64,000 nt of DNA from Sinohyriopsis cumingii (taxonomy: Eukaryota; Mollusca; Bivalvia; Unionida; Unionidae): the NCBI GenBank assembly GCA_028554795.2, contig CM068832.1, positions 87,440,011 to 87,504,010 on the forward strand, given 5' to 3'. Below are positions 59,161-64,000 of this stretch, one piece after another. The position numbers were made by a program, and so were the translations under genes. Below the pieces are notes generated by a model. That model worked only from the letters and a program-made list of their open reading frames with translations. It was not told where the DNA came from and searched no databases. The stretch's first letter is position 1. Each line of letters opens with the position of its first letter.

Positions 59161-59895
59161 CAAAATAATTGGTTCAACCGTTGCTTCTTCAGGATCTACA
59201 TTTTCTTGAAAGACCCCATGTTCAGATTCCAAATGCACTTGGGCAATACATAAAAGAAAATAAATCAGCCTGCAAATGATATAAAAGCTGACAGTTGGTA
59301 TGTGTGAAGCATTTCTTGCTTTGTTATGAATGTGAATGTCTTATCATAAAAATGATGTCTATGTTTGTAATGTGCATACTTGAAATAAAACCTATATTCA
59401 AAATTAAAAAAATGGCACCTCACTACTACTGGGAGATCTTCTGAAGATAAACAGATGAAGTTAATATGTGTTATATCATAGATTGTGTATTGTGAATCAT
59501 TTCAATATGGGATAGATCAGCATTTTTTCATTTATAATGGTTATTTTGTCAATTTAAATTAATTTGACTGACACCACTACCCTGGTATTCGACATATTGG
59601 ATTGACCAGACAGAAAGAGCAATTTGTTTCATTTTCTCTTAAATCATGACACCCTTATCTATCTGAATGCTCATGACAACTGGCCCAAATCTTCTGTTTA
59701 TGAGGAACAAACAAAACTGATGGTCAGAACAATTGGTTCAACCATTTTCCATTCTAACAGACCCCGTAATCATATTTTAAATAGAATTCAAAAAATCATT
59801 TTTCACGAGGTGTGTTTTACAGATGAACAAGCAACCTGTTTCTTCAGACTTTAGCTGCTTTTTCAGGATCTACATTTTTCTTGTTGGCAAAATGG

Positions 59896-59897
<2 letters not shown>

Positions 59898-59984
<87 letters not shown>
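59898..59984. repeat. (AT)n microsatellite
   Basis: TA run with a single GT interruption. Confidence 0.95.
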
Positions 59985-61256
59985 CGACAATTGTCTTTAG
60001 GTGTTATTGTTAGAATCATTTGTGTTGGTGTTGCCGCGTGAAGTATGTATTAGCATGAAACCAATATAGAGTGTTTAGAAGGAATGGAATCTAATGTTAA
60101 TTAGAACACAGATAACATCGTATTCTGCCCTTTGCCTATATACTTCGTTTCATCAAATTCCATTTGTATTTTCGTGTTTGTTCCAACATTTATATGAGAA
60201 TGCAAAACAATTGAAACAATGCACTCATTGAAATACTATATGAGTTTATGCTCTTTTATTCGTTTGTCTGCTCCTTATCTATATAATACATATTTTTCTT
60301 CGTGTCACTCTAGTCAGTTAAGTGCTGATGTAATAAATACATCTTCATATATGCAGGTGGAAATGCCTGCATCTAGTGACTCATCAATAATTCAATTCAT
60401 CCGTACGTAAGAACATCTCTACAGAAAAACGTATCATCTTATCATTACCGGTTTATTTATTGTAATAATAGGAAACAATCAATTGGGACATTCCAGTTGT
60501 GCATTTAAGTAACTAAGTTGCATTCCTGAAGTTCTGTCTTACACGTCTGCCCCCCCCCCCCCCAACCCCCCAAGAAAAACAAACAAACAAAACAGTGCTG
60601 AAAATATATTATCTAGTAAACATAAGGTTAGGAACATACTTTGTTTAAACACAGACCTGAACAGTAAGTCCAATTCGAAATATGATTTGTCCAAATATGA
60701 AAAAAGTTTACAAAGTTGGATTGTGTTTTTTTCTGTTCGTCACATGCTGAATATTATCCAAACACCCTGTACTCCGGTGGTGCTTCAAGTCATCTATATT
60801 ATTTATATTCCACTAAATTTACAAAAAGAAGTAGATAGAGTTGATCACCAACATTTAAATAAATCAACTGACACTTTATATATTTACAGTTTTACATTAA
60901 AGATAATATTCAAACATTCTTTGATGAATATGTAGACTGACAGCAATTGTGCTTTATTTTGTAAAATGTGCATCACTCTTTCCAAAAATAAGTTATTTTC
61001 ATCACTAAGCAATTATAGATGTTCCGAATGATGAACCATTTAATAAATACGACCGTACGCATCTGTTTTTCATTAAACTTTTACTGTTCCTAAGAATTCT
61101 CAAAACAATTCATAACGTAATGTATAACTCATCATATATATTAAATGTGTATTTTAGTAGCAATATGTAACATTAATGTAGTTTTTGTTTCCAATCTTTG
61201 GGGTACTTCGTTTGTTAACTATATTTGCATATATGCATTCATGCGTGCAGTTATAT

Positions 61257-61330
61257 ATGTATGTATGTGGGTATGCATGCATGTATGTATGTATGTATGT
61301 ACGTACGTACGTATGTATGTATGTATGCAT
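61257..61330. repeat. (TATG)n microsatellite with ACGT variants
   Basis: Tetranucleotide run on the left side of the first SINE of the array; corresponds to that SINE's 3' tail on the minus strand. Confidence 0.9.
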
Positions 61331-61342
61331 GAATGTGTGTGT

Positions 61343-61650
61343 GTGATTTGGATTTTTAACGTGTCTTTAACAATTTTTCAGTCACATCGCTACGATGTCT
61401 GCAGTGTGACAGTTTTTAGTGATGTCTAGAACTGGGACATCTTGCCGCAGACATGTAATATGATGTCCCACCAAGTCACATTATCCTGACACAAGGCCGA
61501 TCTGTCCTAACACTAACTCATAATGCTGAGCGCCAAGCGAGGCAGCTGTTGGTATCAATTTTGTAAGTCTTTGGTATGACTCGACTAGGGATTGATCCCA
61601 CGACCACACGCATCCGAGGCGGACGCTCTAACCACCAGACCCTCAAAGAC
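61343..61650 (-). repeat. SINE family A, array copy 1
   Basis: Minus-strand element. tRNA-like head about 61650-61590 (GTCTGGTGGTTAGAGCGTCC and GGGATCAATCC). The body has CTTGGCGCTCAGCATTATGA and GACATCGTAGCGATGTGACT, shared with the isolated copy at 35.5-35.9 kb. It runs into the TATG run on its left. Confidence 0.75.
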
Positions 61651-61659
61651 GTATTGCAT

Positions 61660-61660
61660 G

Positions 61661-61694
<34 letters not shown>

Positions 61695-61812
61695 TGTATG
61701 TATGTATGTATGTATGTATGTATGTATGTGAGTATGTATGTATGTATGTATGTATGTATGTATGTATGTATGTATGTATGTATGTATGTATGTACGTACG
61801 TATGCATGTATA
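61660..61812. repeat. (TATG)n microsatellite
   Basis: About 150 bp of TATG tetranucleotide with rare variants, between SINE copies 1 and 2. Confidence 0.95.
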
Positions 61813-61834
61813 AATGTGTGTGTGTGTGTGTGTG

Positions 61835-62092
61835 GGTGTGATTTGATTTTTAACATAATTTAACAAATTGTCAGTCTTAGTCCTACGATGTCAGCAGAAA
61901 TGTTGAATAATGTCCCCCCATACACATTATCTTGACAAACGGCCGACCAGTCCTAAAACAAACTTCTTTATACTGAACCCTTAGCGAGGCATCTGTTGGT
62001 ACCATTTCTATAAATCGTTGGTATCACTATGCCGTGGTTCGAACCCGCGACGTCCCGTATCGACGGCGAACGCTCTAGCCACTAGCGTTCTG
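61835..62092 (-). repeat. SINE family A, array copy 2
   Basis: Minus-strand head with CTAGTGGCTAGAGCGTTCGC and B-box GGGTTCGAACCAC. Body as in the other copies. Confidence 0.8.
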
Positions 62093-62097
62093 TGTAG

Positions 62098-62155
62098 GTA
62101 TGTATGTATGTATGTATGTATGTATGTATGTATGTATGCATGTGTCTGTGTGTAA

Positions 62156-62186
<31 letters not shown>

Positions 62187-62275
62187 TGTATGTATGTATG
62201 TATGTTGTATGTATGCATGTGTCTGTGTGTAAATATGTATGCATGTATGTATGTATGTATGTATGTATGTAACTT
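62098..62275. repeat. (TATG)n microsatellite
   Basis: TATG run containing an internal duplication of GCATGTGTCTGTGTGTAAATA. Confidence 0.95.
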
Positions 62276-62304
62276 ACATGTATATATGTGGTTGTGTGGG
62301 TAGG

Positions 62305-62560
62305 TGGGTGTAATTTAGATTTTTAACGTAATTTGAAACTTTGTCAGTTTTATTGCTATGATGTCATCAGAAATGTTGAATGATGACATTCCAGACATAT
62401 TATCTTGACCAGTCCTAACAGTAACTTCTTTATACTGAGCCCCTAGCGAGGCAGCTGTTGGTACAATTTGCATACATCTTTGCCATCACTATGCCGCGGT
62501 TCGAACCGCGACGTCCCATATCAACGGCGACCGCTCTAGCCACTAGGTCACCGGAGCGGT
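62305..62560 (-). repeat. SINE family A, array copy 3
   Basis: Minus-strand head CGCTCCGGTGACCTAGTGGC with B-box CGGTTCGAACC. The body is slightly shorter than in copy 2. Confidence 0.8.
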
Positions 62561-62562
62561 CT

Positions 62563-62765
62563 ATGTATGTATGTATGTATATATGTATGTATGTACGTAT
62601 GTATGTATGTATGTATGTATGTATGTATGTATGTATGTATGTATGTATGTATGTATGTATGTATGTATGTACGTATGTATGTATGTATGTATGTATGTAT
62701 GTATGTATGTATGTATGTACGTATGCATGTATGTATGTATGTATGTATGTATGCATGCATTCATA
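62563..62765. repeat. (TATG)n microsatellite
   Basis: About 200 bp of TATG with scattered ACGT and GCAT variants. Confidence 0.95.
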
Positions 62766-62801
62766 CATGTATAAATGTATATGTGTGGGTGGGTGGGTGT
62801 G

Positions 62802-63038
62802 ATTTGATTTTTAGCGTAATGTAACAATTTGTCAGTCTTGCTGCTACGATGTCAGCAGAAATATTGAATGATGTCCCTCCCAGACACATTATCTTGACAA
62901 ACGGCCGACCAGTCCTAACACTAACTTCTTGATGCGGAGCCCCTAACGAGGCAGCTGTTGGTACCATTCGTATAAATCGTTGGTATCACTATGCCGTATC
63001 GACGGCGACCGCTCTAGCCACGAGGCCACCGGAGCGTT
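62802..63038 (-). repeat. SINE family A, array copy 4
   Basis: Same body. The tRNA-like head has lost the B-box region by a small deletion: the sequence jumps from CACTATGCCG to TATCGACGGC. Confidence 0.75.
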
Positions 63039-63042
63039 CTGT

Positions 63043-63150
63043 GTATGTATGTATGTATGTATGTATGTATGTATGTATGTATGTATGTATGTATGCATGT
63101 GTCTGTGTGTAAATAAGTATGTATGTGTGTAAGCATACATGGATATACAT
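63043..63150. repeat. (TATG)n microsatellite
   Basis: TATG run followed by the GCATGTGTCTGTGTGTAAATA variant also seen in the run at 62098-62275. Confidence 0.9.
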
Positions 63151-63159
63151 ATGTGGTTG

Positions 63160-63440
63160 TGTGAGTTGGTGGGTGTGATTTCGATTTTTAACGTAATTTA
63201 ACACTTTGTTAGTTTTATTGCCATGATGTCATCAGAAATGTTTAATGATGTCATTCACAGACATATTATCTTGACAAACGGCCGACAAGTCCTAACACTA
63301 ACTTTCTAATACTGAGCCCCTAGCGAGGCACCTTTTGGTACCATTTGCATACATCGTTGGCATCACTATGCCGTGGTTCGAACCCGTAACGTCCCATATC
63401 AACGGCAACCGCTCTAGCTACTTGGTCAACGGAGCGGTCT
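63160..63440 (-). repeat. SINE family A, array copy 5
   Basis: Minus-strand head with CGCTCCGTTGACCAAGTAGC and B-box GGGTTCGAACCACGG. Body as in the other copies. Confidence 0.8.
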
Positions 63441-63915
63441 ATGTTTGTATGTATGTATGCATGTATGTATGTACGTACGTATGTACGTACGTACGTACGC
63501 ACGCATGCATGCATGCATGCATGCATGCATGTATGTATGTATGTATGTATGTATGTACGTACGTACGTATGTATGTATGTATGTATGTATGCATGTATGC
63601 ATATATGTATGTATCCATGTATGTATGTATGTATGTATGTATGTATGTATGTATGTATGCATGTATGTATGTATGTATGTATGTATGTATGTATGTATGT
63701 ATGTATGTATGTATGTATGTATGCATGTATGTATGTATGCATGAATGTATGTATGCATGTATGTATGTATGTATGCATATATGTATGTATCCATATATGT
63801 ATGTATCCATGTATGTATGTATGTATGTATGCATGTGTATGTATAATGTATATATGCATGTGTCTCTGTGTAAATATTTATGTATGTATGCAAGCATACA
63901 TACATGTATATATGT
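63441..63915. repeat. (TATG)n microsatellite, ~470 bp
   Basis: Longest tetranucleotide tract, with blocks of ACGT, GCAT and TATC variants. Long open frames across it on both strands (repeating MYVC or YIHT) are artefacts. Confidence 0.95.
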
Positions 63916-63924
63916 GGTTGTGTG

Positions 63925-64000
63925 GGTTGGTGGGTGTGATGTCGATTTTTAATGTAATTTGACACTTGATTGATGTCATTTCCAGACATATTATCTTGAC
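63925..64000 (-). repeat. SINE family A, array copy 6, cut by window end
   Basis: Shows GGTGGGTGTGATGTCGATTTT and AGACATATTATCTTGAC, the 3' part of the same SINE on the minus strand. It continues beyond the window. Confidence 0.7.

Noticed and set aside
61990-62092. tRNA-like sequences with A and B boxes in the SINE heads
   Set aside because: They repeat with the SINE body, lack a clean cloverleaf and are interrupted; these are retroposon promoters, not tRNA genes.
61518-63989. Long open frames repeating MYVC or YIHT on both strands
   Set aside because: They exist only because a TATG/CATA tetranucleotide is open in all frames; no coding signal.
61343-64000. Regularly spaced repeats resembling a CRISPR array
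   Set aside because: Units are 240-310 bp tRNA-derived SINEs separated by simple repeats, in animal DNA with no cas genes.

Overview
This is animal genomic DNA: AT-rich, intron-bearing, full of microsatellites and tRNA-derived SINEs. The style of the host receptor gene (tandem C-type-lectin-like exons, a Thr/Ser stalk and a tyrosine-rich tail) suggests a lophotrochozoan, most likely a mollusc. The species cannot be named from the sequence.

Host part, left (1-43346). Positions 1-15200 hold only repeats and a few doubtful exons. One complete host gene can be assembled by eye on the + strand from 15201 to 27271. It has eight exons with matching splice phases: a signal peptide, two lectin-like modules of two exons each, a stalk, a transmembrane exon and a long cytoplasmic exon followed by a polyadenylation signal. 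The total is 1605 nt, or 534 codons plus a stop. A decayed paralogue of this gene lies at about 36862-42157. Between the two are a near-identical ~0.68 kb direct repeat pair (31344-32007 and 34133-34827), SINEs and simple repeats.

Mobile element (43354-58245, 14,892 bp). This is an essentially complete Polinton/Maverick-type (adintovirus-like) endogenous DNA virus. It has ~245 bp terminal inverted repeats and a GCTGATC target duplication (6-7 bp). Its + strand left arm is a virion-gene block: unknown coiled-coil protein, pVI/pX-like protein, double-jelly-roll major capsid protein, core protein, adenain-like protease, fibre-like protein, small membrane protein and penton-like protein. Next comes a non-coding repeat region at 51.0-51.45 kb, then three minus-strand accessory genes (unknown acidic protein, NUMOD/HNH endonuclease, Cys-rich zinc protein). 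The right arm holds a PolB-SF1 helicase fusion replicase (+), a DD35E integrase (-), a zinc-ribbon/phospholipase A2 gene (-) and the packaging ATPase (+), which ends at the right TIR.

The main points of interest are the replicase, the HNH gene and the enlarged penton. The replicase is a PolB fused to a superfamily-1 helicase, not the usual protein-primed Polinton PolB. Five genes of the element are each split by a single frame change, four of them at homopolymer runs. Either the copy is young and lightly eroded, or the assembly has homopolymer errors.

Right part (58253-64000). This is host DNA with long (AT)n tracts and then a head-to-tail array of one tRNA-derived SINE family whose copies are separated by expanded (TATG)n/(CATA)n tails. 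No gene was found there.
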